Shown in pieces: positions 1-10,053 of a stretch of DNA of 64,000 nucleotides (positions within the stretch are counted from its first letter, which is position 1; every line of letters begins with the position of its first letter). The stretch comes from Fasciolopsis buskii (lineage: Eukaryota; Platyhelminthes; Trematoda; Plagiorchiida; Fasciolidae): positions 1 to 64,000 of the forward strand of contig LUCM01005922.1 of NCBI GenBank assembly GCA_008360955.1, given 5' to 3'. The position numbers and the translations under genes were made by a program. A model generated the notes under the pieces. That model did no database searches, was not told the DNA's origin, and saw nothing but the letters and a program-made list of their open reading frames with translations.

Positions 1-560
1 ACCCTAGAGAGCCGCATTACGTTAGTCCTAACTTCTGAGTTACTCAGAAAATTTTCCCGCTATATTCTATAAATTTTTCGAAGGCAGCGTTGTTCAAACA
101 CCGAAAGTGTTCACACATCTCTCAGCGGCCATGATCCGGATTCGTAGATCAATACCGACCTCGTTGCTGACGCGTATACTTGACCTTTGATCGATAACCG
201 GATGTCACCCCAACGCCACAGATGCATAAGGTTGGCAAATACCCTTCTGTGTGCGCGAAGATACTTCATTTGATATACGACCCCCGGGTAAGATCCCACT
301 ACCCAAGTGGCTAAAGCTTTCCATCTCATCCAGTGTTCTCCTGTAAGAATAAGTTTCGGCTTTGAGCCTATCCAGTCGGGCAACAGCATTATACACTTCG
401 AAGATTCAAAACTTGCCAAACGTGCCTATCCTATCGTTCAGACGGTCGAGAAAATCCCACAACTTGAATCTTCATTCAGTGGCACGGCGTCACCCACATT
501 GTCTGAACGCTGACCCCTATAGGGCAACGGGTGATTATTTCACACTAGAGACCCTGACCA
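1..560 (-). mobile_element. 3' part of an RTE/CR1-like non-LTR reverse transcriptase, decayed
   Basis: The minus-strand frame ending near 111 carries the C-terminal signatures of trematode RTE-type reverse transcriptases: an SSKC..LL.DW block, then NLMHLWRWGDIRLSIKGQVY and a SWPL block. Upstream, at about 420-530, the frame breaks and a decayed YADD-like region precedes an LNED block, with two in-frame stops. The copy is truncated and cannot be active. The element family is inferred from motif order; an RTE-versus-CR1 assignment would need an alignment. Confidence 0.8.
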
Positions 561-1405
561 TGGATAGATGTTGTGTCCAAAGGACTCTCACTCAGGACTC
601 CAGCTCAGTCATTCGATTGACATCCACGTCTTTTAGGATACAATGAACCCGTAGCTTTTGGTCTTGCGGGCCTTGAGCCTGCCCTCAGTGAGAACGATAG
701 AAATGTACTGCATGACTAGACCACAGCCTTTAGCCAGTTATGCGCAGTGTGACTTAGAGGTTCGTGCAAAATAAGCGGAGTTCGCTCCGACATGCAATTT
801 GTTTGTCATCTCAGCGTGCGCACTCGCGGATTTTAGCCCAGACACATCCAATGACACTTTCTATCAATAGCTACGCTATTTCTCACGCACAGCAAAGTGA
901 AGTGACATTGTGATTTTAACAACAGATAAGTGTTTGAGTAAATTGACCGTCCTCGCATTTAAGAGGCCAATTTTGATCTCGATTGATGTCTTTCAGAAAA
1001 CGGGAATTGTTGTCGGCCCTATTTTCAGTTCAGTGATTGTCTCTTGGTAGTTCGAACTTCAGACGTCTCACTTCGCCAGTATACCACCTGACGATCGCCT
1101 TCTTCGAGTCACAGTTAGGCCCAGATCAACGAGGCTGTTTATAACATCGCCTGTCGTAGTGCAATACTCTCCATTGACTACGACATCGCCTTAGTCTATA
1201 CCATGTTGTCCATGTACTTTTTGCGCTCGAAACGCGCGACAAGGCATCAGATAGACTGCACTTTGATCTGACTCATCTGTCAGCTTCCCGAAATACGCTA
1301 TGAGAAGCTAGAACTGACCCCGCCTGAAGAAAATCAACTAACACTGGTCGCGTTTCAAGAATCATTTATTGTTCTCATCGTTAAGGGCCTCTCGCGGTGA
1401 CTGCG
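561..1405. other. Unassigned, probably old retroelement DNA
   Basis: No gene is visible. The stretch lies between two retrotransposon fragments in opposite orientation and is probably eroded element sequence, but I could not recover a convincing reading frame. Confidence 0.3.
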
Positions 1406-1429
1406 CTAGCTGCTGAGGAAGTAAGATGG

Positions 1430-1760
1430 CGCCGATAGCGTTTGTCTGTTATACTTCGCAAGTTGTACAACATGCGGGAAGAGCATACTCGCGAGGAGCA
1501 GGTTAGTTTTGCCACAGGTCGCGATGACGATCGTACCCCAAACGATGACCGCCTCAGCCAAGTTTGTTTCAGCCACAGGTTGTTTCTGGCGAATACAAGC
1601 TTTTCTCACCAAGTTACATTGGATCATAGTTCCTCCGCATTCACAGCGCTGGGGTCAGGTTGGTCAAACTCCCATTGGTCATCGCTGGGGTGAATCACTC
1701 GGGGATTGTGGATTATTCTGCCCCATTCATGTGGATTGTTCCTAATTTAATCATACCTCG
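1430..1760 (+). mobile_element. Non-LTR endonuclease-domain fragment
   Basis: The plus strand encodes, with frame changes, an SHRLFLANTSFSH block followed by a LDH block and a SLGDC...HVD block. These match in order the end of the apurinic-type endonuclease domain of RTE-like elements (HRLFLA.TNF.H, QLDHIAIS, EDCRS, VDSDHA). An adjacent REEHTREEQ stretch at about 1470-1500 resembles the reverse-transcriptase REEQTREEQAGF motif, so two pieces may be juxtaposed. It is a truncated remnant with no intact open frame. Confidence 0.65.
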
Positions 1761-2169
1761 CATTTTTTTAAATCTGATGTGGTCGCACGAACAGGAGAAC
1801 CACACATCTTGTACGGTTGCTTCTGGACGACAGTTCCCTATATGATTTCAGGTTAGAGCTTTTGACGAGTTTATCGTCCCACTCATTTGCCCAGGTTCCG
1901 AGTAAACAATAGGGGCGATAGAAGTTAAGTAGTCCATGTTGCGTTGAACCCCTGTCGTAGTCGAACTCGTTGCGCGTGACATACAGTTTGCTGTTTTCAG
2001 GTTCGAGAACCTCTCATTGCTTAATGCTCCCATCGGCTAGGGTCGTTTACATTTGTTGTCATCACCAGATAATAGATTCCTCTCTTTTCTACCCTCTTGC
2101 GTTCCAGATTGCACACGGCCATTCAGCTCCCTGAATCGCCATCATCTGTACCTGCGTTAACCGTAACTA
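1761..2169 (+). promoter_or_regulatory. Presumed 5' region of the AGPAT gene
   Basis: This is the interval between the retroelement remnant and the AGPAT start codon. It should hold the promoter and 5' UTR, but no TATA box or initiator can be identified with confidence. An in-frame TAA at 2164-2166 closes the AGPAT frame just before the ATG. Whether a spliced leader is used cannot be told from the genome. Confidence 0.3.
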
Positions 2170-5100
2170 ATGATGATGATTCTTTATGTAGCACTTGCCA
2201 TATTTGGCTTTTGCATTTTATATCGAATCCCTCGCATGAAATACTACGTGAAATTCTTTACCTTTGCCGGGATGATTTCCGTTGGGTCTGTGTTCTATAT
2301 AATTTATTTTCTATTTGTTGGTCGGTCTTACAAAAATTCATGGTAAGTTCGGAGTTAAAAAAAGCCTGTTTATCTATGGAAGGCGGTTTAAACGACTTTT
2401 TTGGCTATCCGGTCGAACCATAGGACTGAAAGCTGTTGTGAGGCATCCTGAATACCTCACTCCAGAAAAACCATGCATTTTTGTCTCTAACCATCAAAGC
2501 ATTATTGACGTCTTCAGTAAGTCCGTTTTTTGACATTACTTGCGAAAATAAATTGTCAGGTTTATCTGGCATCTGGCCAGAGCATTGTACCGTTGTGTCC
2601 AAGTCATCACTAAAATTTGCCGGACCTATGGGACTTGTAACTTGGTTCTCCAAACTTATATATGTTGATCGATCCAAACATAAAGATGCAGTGTCGATTA
2701 TGAAGAAAGCGGCAGAAGAAGCTTCTAGAGATCAGGTTGGTCATTGCGCTCCAAAAGTCCTCATCCTAAATGATTTTTATTTAGGTATCTGTTTTAGTAT
2801 TCGTCGAAGGCACTCGCTCGAACTTGAACACACTGCTTCCCTTCAAGAAAGGCGCTTTTCATTTAGCAATTGATTGTCAGGTAAACTAGTTTCGTCTTCT
2901 CATTTAACCCATCTGTTTTCAGTTTCCCATCCAACCTATTGTTATTTCGTCGTACAATAAGTTTTTGGACCACGATGAAAAAAGATTCGATGACGGTAGG
3001 TTGAAAATTTCGTCCTAATTTTACTGTTACATGGTTTGGAGTAAAATAGAATCAAATTGTCCTGGAGAACTCTTGATACTTTTGAAATTTTGATCCTATT
3101 TAATAGGATTAAAATTCACCATCATAATGCTATTATAAACTGCTCACCGATCAGCTGGTGCTCGCGAAATTTGTGTGCGTGGGAATCGAGACGATTTCTG
3201 ACCTAATCAGTATTCTTGTGACCAAATGTTCACTCTGGCAGATCGGGGAATCTAGCACACTTTCTGTCGGCCCCTGATCTCTGTCTTTCGTGATCTGAAC
3301 GTGGCATTCGACTCAGTCGATCGTTAAATTCTGCAATGCTGCCTCGCGTTAAAGTGTTTGTCAGAGAAATTCATCTCGCTTTTACGATCTTTGTACACGA
3401 AAATCTGAAGCGAAGTTCGCTCTTACGGCTATCTTCCACCCGAGTTCATCATGTGTATTGGTGTTCGTCAAGGTTACCCTCTTCCATCGTTTATCTTTAT
3501 TTTTTTAATTAATATGATGACAATATCTCTATCCTCACGTGAAAATAATGGTACGGATAACTCACTCAGGAAATGGCCTGGCTCGGAACATGCGGACGAT
3601 TTTGTGCTTCTAAATGGAGACTCATGTAAGTTGCGTTTTTTCAACCGCCTGGACAATAATGAATATATGTTCAGAGAGTAAAACGCGGGTGTCGAGCTGA
3701 TTTGGCTGGAAGCCAAACCTCTTTTCTTACGGGAGAGAATCTAGATGGAGTCGGTGGGTCTAATCATTTCTCTAGGTGCATCTTACCAGGTGATTCTTTG
3801 TCAAATGAAATGTTCTTATGTTTACAGAAGGGTTGATTAATAATTACCAATTTGAGACATCTGTGGTGTCGGTGTGATGTCCGCACGCCAAACAAAAGGA
3901 GGAGGAAGGCTAGGAATCAGAAACGTGTCCATTGGGTACAGATGTTCGAAGACTTTCGGTGCCTGGACATCGTTGTCTCGGTAGTTCTAATGGAATATGA
4001 TGGGAGAATTGTCTCAGTGACGGAGGTTAAACTTTAGATAATGGGGTCTAGTGTTTGAATTTTAGAAGAGGTGTTGAACTTGAGTGTATTAAGGTAGTCG
4101 TGACATGTTTTGCACATTCCTACAGAGCGACCACCTCGTTGTACGCCGTTCTGTTGTGCAAGTAATAGTTGGGAGATGTTTCGAGATGGTCAATCGTGGC
4201 GTTACAAAAAGTTATAAAACTTTGACCAATGAAAAATCCCGACATACTAACTCCATGCCTCCCAATAATACAGGAGAATTGAATAAACAATACACAACTT
4301 TCCAGCTTCATCAAAATATCAAGTCGGCGCCCCAGTTGATTCAGTCCAGCATACGGCACTGGAGGCTTGAATGAACACCTGATCGTCTTTAATATTGTGC
4401 TACCATCGTTAATCTAATGACTGACGAGGTAAGTGAAACGGTCGACAATTGTTCGTTCTTCCCCATCGACAGTCAAGTTCTTGAGAGTCTGTCTAGTGAA
4501 CTTGGCACATGTTCTGTACATTCGAAGAAGCAGGTGATGTCTTCGGCACAATCTAGGTCATCGAGATTTTCACCGTTTTTCGGTTCGACATAAACATCCT
4601 ATAGACTTGAAGCATTCCCCATCTCGTAGGTAGCGAATTTAGTCAGGAATGGCGAAACGGGATACCGTTGTCGAATGCCGCCGGTCGTTTCGAATAAACT
4701 TAGTAGTTCACCGTACTTTTACAGTCTGAAGTGTGCGTGCACAATGTGGTATACATTTTCGATGAGGTGCACTTAGTCAAAGTTGCCATCTCTTTCGGGT
4801 GACTATGTCGCGCGTTTTAAGCAATTGGCGAAAAGTAAAGATCTGGTCGATTGTAACCTCGACCTGAATAAAATCTGCCCTTCTGTTGACAGATGTTTCT
4901 CTTGCACCTGGACATCAAACGGCACAACAATACTCAGGCTAGTACCTTAAGAACCAATGGAAGTAAAGTGCTCGCATAATGTCTCTTGTGAGTTCCCTTC
5001 TGGAAGACAGATAGAGTCAATGATTAATTTTATCATGACGAAGCACACTTCTCTGTCCAAGTTTTATGGAGCAAGGCAGTTGATGGTTTTAGCAGGATAT

Positions 5101-6444
5101 CTCCACCCAACTGGGAGAGGTTTGTCGATATCGCCTACCTATTCAGGTGCGTGTGAGCCAATGCTCGACTCTACTTCCACTTCCATTGGGAATCAATTGT
5201 AAATTTCCAATGGTCTTCAGTTGTTGTTGTCAGATTAGTTATCCCGCGGTTAACTGCTCCACCTCTTAAATTATTTGACCCAATGGTCGAGTCTTTGCTG
5301 TTTTTCCTGAATCGGCTTCATTTATATCACGCACCATTTCACTAACCAGGGTTGACGGCCCACCGATGTCGCTTATGGGTTCAAACAGTCTTCAGCTGCT
5401 GCAAAAATACTTACTACTTCCATTTCTCCGACTTTTTTGACCCACTGACTTTCGCGATCCTTAATTCGTTTTGTAACTTGACTTCATAGGTTTTATCGGA
5501 CATCATTCACCTTCTTACGTGTTCAAAGCCGACGATTTTCCTCCATTGGATTCAACGATTCTTGTAATAATCAATGTCTTTTTTGTTCGGCTACGACTGC
5601 AGGCGAAACCTGATGCCAAGTGCATCACCTATTTGACATAATATCATTGCTTCTTTACCTTATTGTTCGAAGGATTTCCTAACTCGTGTTACGGTTTCTG
5701 TTGATAGCTGACTCGAACGGCTGGGTCAGACAACCAACCGGATTTTCGCTTGGAGTCATTGACCAATTGGGCTCTAGTAAATACGTGGTCCAACTCTGCG
5801 TTTGTGGGTCAGCAGGATCCCTAATCATGGACGGAACTGCGCAAGCCGTAGTTTACTGCCATTTGATTGGTTTGACTCAGATTACCTGTGAAGGCAGAAG
5901 ACCATGTCACCCTGTGACGCCAAATATGTCGAAAATTTGTATTACAAGGTACCAATGAAATTCAGAGCACCTTGTGTTAAGAACAGTGGTTGCGAAGAGC
6001 TGAAATTTTGTAAGTTATGTGACAAAATGTTCATATAAGAAGTAACTTCTAAAGCCGACATCATCAATAGGATCTAGGGCTTTCAAAAGGTTAAGGAGTT
6101 CTCTTTAATTCTTTTTTTTCTGCATATCTGATTCGGCTCTGCAAAAATCGTCTCAGAACACTTGGCGACAATTCTGACTATACTTTAGTGTAAGTGAGTC
6201 AAGACTTAGATCCCTCCCAGCACAGTCAAAAAATCATTTGCATTCATTACTTGTTATCATTGGCTATTTTATTTCATTCTGATTTTTTATCCTATTCTGT
6301 TTAGCTACTTATTATGTCGAAGTACTGCCGCAAATAAGCACCGCGGGCAAGACCGATGGCGATGTGGACGATTTGTTGAAACAAACACGTGATAGAATGG
6401 TGGAGTGCTTTGAAAAACTGAAATCTCTTCCCCCACCGTCCTAG
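2170..6444 (+). CDS. AGPAT: 1-acyl-sn-glycerol-3-phosphate acyltransferase (LPAAT), complete, six exons
   Basis: Exons are 2170-2342, 2383-2516, 2560-2735, 2785-2880, 2923-2995 and 6305-6444; all introns are GT-AG and the 792 spliced bases translate to 263 aa, the usual size for AGPAT1/2 (about 280). The enzyme acylates lysophosphatidic acid to phosphatidic acid in the endoplasmic reticulum. Visible are two hydrophobic N-terminal segments (about residues 2-20 and 27-48), the catalytic NHQSIID motif (NHX4D), the GPMGL and IYVDR block, the EGTRS motif followed by [11 protein letters not shown], and a FPIQPIV block. The acyl-acceptor motif reads FVEGTR where family members usually have FPEGTR or YPEGTR. 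The start ATG (three consecutive ATG codons) follows an in-frame TAA. Introns 1-4 are 40, 43, 49 and 42 bp; intron 5 is 3309 bp and carries retroelements. Splice sites were inferred by eye, but every junction keeps frame and homology. Confidence 0.95.
3120..4060 (+). mobile_element. RTE/CR1-like reverse-transcriptase remnant in AGPAT intron 5
   Basis: Plus-strand traces run in family order: DLN.AFDSVDR near 3290-3325, [12 protein letters not shown] near 3460-3500, [12 protein letters not shown] (the YADD box with Y changed to H) near 3585-3620, and [11 protein letters not shown] near 3855-3890. Frames change between blocks and stops interrupt, so the copy is dead. It lies in sense orientation relative to the host gene. 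Confidence 0.8.
4400..4960 (-). mobile_element. Second reverse-transcriptase remnant, antisense in AGPAT intron 5
   Basis: On the minus strand at about 4600-4480 a [18 protein letters not shown] block corresponds to the DLEYADDI.LLFE motif, followed toward lower coordinates by [17 protein letters not shown], the LTL.GE.IE.VDKFTYLGS block of the same family. The YADD box has decayed to CAED. It is oriented opposite to the remnant at 3120-4060, so two insertion events, or one insertion plus an inversion, are needed. Confidence 0.7.
4961..6304. other. Remainder of AGPAT intron 5
   Basis: Open frames on the plus strand at 4957-5202 and 5686-5958 are not recognisable proteins. The interval ends in a pyrimidine-containing tract and TTTAG acceptor at 6304. 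No RNA gene is seen. Confidence 0.35.
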
Positions 6445-7190
6445 TAGTTTGCCAGCTTTAGTCTACTTCCAGTCTTTGTTCAAAGCGCCTCACACGACAG
6501 GAAAAGAAAACCAACTGTCCAACAGATTTCTTTATACCTCTTCCACCCTATCTTTTCCATTTGCTTGATCATCTTATGGGCTGCGCTGCATGTATGCACG
6601 TCTTTGTTCACAGTTTGTCTTCCGTTGCGTCTGCTTTCACTCTCACTATGCACAACCCAATTTTGGTAATGGTTAGTTTCAGATTTGTGTTGCTTCCTGC
6701 GATCTTTGCCATTCATCTTACTTGACTCGTTTCTGCCAATTATTTTCTCGAAAGAATGTTTGTTTTCACAATCAATTGGTATTCTCCCGGTTAAATTTTA
6801 GAAGTTCATGCATATCCTTCTAATTACGCATGAATTTTTTCCCGTATTTGTCCCCCTATCAGTTGATATTATTTCACCAAAAATAATCCAGTACATAGAT
6901 TTTTGCGTTTGTCCCGTCGTACACGCTTCGAATTTCTTCGCACTGATTAGAGGAAAAGAACATTGCACATTGACCTAGTCTTCTCTCCCACTCCCCTGGG
7001 AGATGATCATTGTCTACGCACACATTTCGTGATTTGCACCATTTTTCAGTCTGTTGTACGTGTCATCGACTCACAGAATCAGGGAAACTGTTGTCATTTG
7101 AGTAATCAAATTACATCGTTTTCATCTTTATACTTGTATGCTTGTTTGTGTTTGCGTCTGTATCACAAATAAAATGTGACTTTTATCCAC
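6445..7190 (+). terminator. AGPAT 3' UTR with candidate poly(A) signal
   Basis: Sequence after the TAG stop is AT-rich. The first clear AATAAA is at 7168-7173, which would give a 3' UTR of about 0.74 kb. The cleavage site is inferred, not observed. Confidence 0.45.
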
Positions 7191-7821
7191 AAGATCGTGT
7201 TTTTCTTATGGCAACCAAGCGGTAACAGTAATTAAGCGAATAGTAATACAAATAATGAAATTTTTACCTCACTTCGTTCAACGTTCACTTCGTGAAACGG
7301 TTGCCATCCTTGTTGTCTGTGAAGTCAATTTTCCTGCTGATTTGCATGAGGATGAAACTGAATAAATTTGCCCTTATGAACAACACAACGTGGTGAACTG
7401 TGTTCTATGAGATTTTTCAAACGTTTCAGGCAAATTTGTCCTTATGGAACTGACGATCATAACTGTTTCGTTGGCCCAAAAGGCTAATTTCCCCGAGTGA
7501 TCTAGAATGCCGGATGCAGAATTCGTCTTTTTTTCCATCTGCGAAGTGATTCATTTTGCATTATCAGGACCCATCGCTGTTTAAAATCGTTACAGTAAAT
7601 TGCAGCTGTTTCATCACATTTGTTAAGAATCACCGTTAGCCGCAGTCCCTTATATTCAAGCGAAAACCTCAATAGGACTGACTTTTGATTATGTGCGTTC
7701 AGTCACCAGGCTATCTTGTTTGGCGTTTAGAGTGCCCGTGAACGCTGTGCTTTTGTATCTTCCCGGTAAAAAGCATCTCTGCAGGATCAACAGGATTTTC
7801 TATATACACTTGCCTTTTGTG

Positions 7822-7824
<3 letters not shown>
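7191..7824. other. Intergenic, no recognised gene
   Basis: A 37-codon plus-strand frame beginning near 7255 and ending in an AATAAA context is the only coding-like item; it has no recognisable homology and is probably chance. Confidence 0.3.

Positions 7825-7868
<44 letters not shown>
7825..7868. repeat. (TA)n microsatellite
   Basis: About 22 uninterrupted TA units, directly followed by ATAGGGCAAG. A similar TA tract next to the same short string (read on the other strand) occurs at about 18470-18500. Confidence 0.95.
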
Positions 7869-7871
<3 letters not shown>

Positions 7872-7944
7872 CAAGTCTGTGTGCAGATCGTGTGCCACGG
7901 GAGCCCTAGAGACGAAGAAAAATGGGATAGATATCAGGACCAAA

Positions 7945-8110
7945 TGGCGTAAGGAGTGTATCCAAAAATCAATGCGCCATGTATTGGTTTTAATTGTGAA
8001 TGATATAATGTTAGTAATACAGCGTTTTTGTTAGATGTAATGTGCCAGCGTTTCGACCACGATTGTAAAGGTTGCCTTGACTACCCACGGTAGTCGGAAC
8101 GTTGGTACGA
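7945..8110 (+). repeat. Penelope-like terminal repeat, solo copy
   Basis: This segment aligns by eye with both terminal arms of the Penelope-like element at 49.9-51.9 kb: shared landmarks are TAAGGAGTG, a GTGTATTG-like block, GATATAA.GTTAG.AA.ACA.CGTT, and GTTTCGACCA.. near its right end. No reverse-transcriptase frame follows, so it is a solo or truncated copy. Confidence 0.65.
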
Positions 8111-9108
8111 AAATGCGATAGATTTAGAAGGAAAAAGAAGACCAATGGTGTTCATCACACATGGTAATGGATCCTTCAGATTATTGCTTGTGTATCTTGT
8201 TCTACTACCCAGTTATCCAAGTTGAAATAAAGGATTGACTCGACGGTTCTAGTCTCTAAGCTGTCTACCAAAGATTAGTCAACTCAATGAACAGCATTGG
8301 GTGTTAGTCTTCGTTCTCGAACCTGGGTGAAAACACCTCCGGGACGAGAATGCAATGGGTAGAACCTCGTCGGCAGAGGCTGTTTAAGACACCGTCACTT
8401 GGAAGCATTTTGAGGGGCTTTCAAGACAAGTAGGTGACTTGGGGCCTGAGAAACCCACCTCCGAAACTTAGTCACAACTGGCGGTAATGTTGGATAAATC
8501 GCATCGCAGACAGAGAACCAGGTTAGTTTTAGCTAACCTAGAATATTTAGATTTCCCATTGTTCTCTAGGTATTGTCGAAATAGGTAAATAATGGAGGCT
8601 TCTCTTTTGCCATGATGCCAGATGGCAAAGTGTTTAAATTACGGTAATTGACCACAATGTTAATACTCTGAAACAATAAACCTTGTTTTTCTTTCACCCG
8701 GCTAGTGGTTATGTCCGAACTCAAGTCAATACCTCATTTTTGTAATGGCTGGTCAGCTGCAGATGAAACGGAGGGACCTGTGTGGGGGGAGGAGAGTAAA
8801 CATGATTTATTCTCAACGAAGTAACGCAGATACCGTTGAAAATATTGTCTTCGCTAAGTAGTTAGTTGATATATTTTCACTATTCAGTATTTTTTGAGTC
8901 CACTCACTCGACAAGGATGTTATCTTGTACCTCTACTACCTGTTTTACTTTTACGACCCACTTTTAGGTGACCTATTGACTTAGGTGTCCAGAAAACTAA
9001 ACATTTTGGTAGCTTGGGTCTTCGTTCCATTGCATCTTGACTAGCTGAATCGCTTATTAAAGTCATATTTTTCTGACATTTAAACCAGGAGTGCAGCGAA
9101 AGGGATAT
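8111..9108. other. Intergenic, no recognised gene
   Basis: No frame above background and no structured RNA is visible. The part near 8280-8520 is richer in G+C than its surroundings and may be untranslated retroelement DNA, but I cannot assign it. Confidence 0.3.
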
Positions 9109-9109
9109 G

Positions 9110-9335
9110 TCGCGCAGCCACTAGGGCGCATTACGCAAGGGAAGGGGGGGCCAAGAACCTCGACCCTGAAACTTGAAGCGGCAGAACCACCTAAGGTCTC
9201 GCCAGACCAGGTATGGTAACGAGCAGGGCGACAGCGAGTTGCTGTGTACGATCAAAGTGATCGGCAGATCTGGGTTTCGAACCTCCGACCTTTTCGGTGA
9301 TAGACGCTTAATCCACTTGACCGCCTCCACTCACG
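9110..9335 (-). mobile_element. tRNA-like SINE candidate
   Basis: The minus strand begins with a tRNA-like head: GCGGTCAAGTGGATTAAGCG resembles an RNA polymerase III A box region and GGTTCGAAACC (with plus-strand complement near 9270-9282) is a good B box, about 35-40 bases apart. The body is followed by unrelated G+C-rich sequence. A real tRNA is unlikely because the acceptor stem does not close. Alternative: a tRNA pseudogene. Confidence 0.55.
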
Positions 9336-9837
9336 CCAGTCAAGGTAAATTTCGCAGAAGTCACTGGTATTTAGTAATGGTGTTTACTAGATTCTAGTGA
9401 AGTGTGACAGAGCGTTTTCCTTGAAAACCGGCTTTTATGCACAAGACGTTTCTACCGAGCATGAGGAGTATTGCCATCGTCACAGTAGACAAGTTCTCAT
9501 TCGTAATGCCTCTGATTTTGTCTATCGATAAGCCTGTTCATATCTTATTTCTGCCTAAACGAAGAATATTAACGAATAATGTGATAGTGGGCCAATTTCG
9601 GAGGCTCCCTTCTGTGAACAAACTGTGAGCTACGCTCACACGAGATGAATTGCGCGATGAGTGTGGTTTTCGCGTAAGTATCCTTCTTTGTGTCGCATTC
9701 AAAGAACGCCTGGTTTGGATTGGCACTTGGTATGTTGTAGTAAGGATTTTCTTTCCACTTCGTTGTCACACCAATCTAGCATATATGTATATATATATAT
9801 GATGGAAGTAGATCTAAGAGAAAGGAATGATCAGTAT

Positions 9838-10053
9838 TCAATATATCCAGTTTCTTATCGGTTGTACTACAGATTGCCGGTCATATGTAAACAGAATCTC
9901 TATCTTCTTGAACATTCTAATTATCCATTCCACCAGGGCATCATCCGCTTTTTGCTTTGGAAACTCGAATTCGTTTATCGTCCCTAGTCCCAAAACTAGT
10001 TTTCGCTTTAAGTTACTTCTCTCCAGCGAAGGAATGTCATGTGCTTCGACACA
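9838..10053 (-). other. Coding-like open frame, unknown
   Basis: A 71-codon minus-strand frame ending in TGA at 9838. It reads as well-mixed amphipathic protein (for example NEFEFPKQKADDALVEWIIR and a YDRQSVVQPIRNW end), with no ATG near its left edge, so it could be a terminal exon or retroelement debris. I recognise no family. Confidence 0.3.

Noticed and set aside
2097..2873. Three overlapping plus-strand frames taken as separate small genes
   Set aside because: They are unspliced readings across the AGPAT mini-introns; splicing gives one homologous protein.
7825..7868. TA tract as a CRISPR-like or satellite array
   Set aside because: It is a plain dinucleotide microsatellite without spaced repeats; no CRISPR-like structure exists anywhere in the window.
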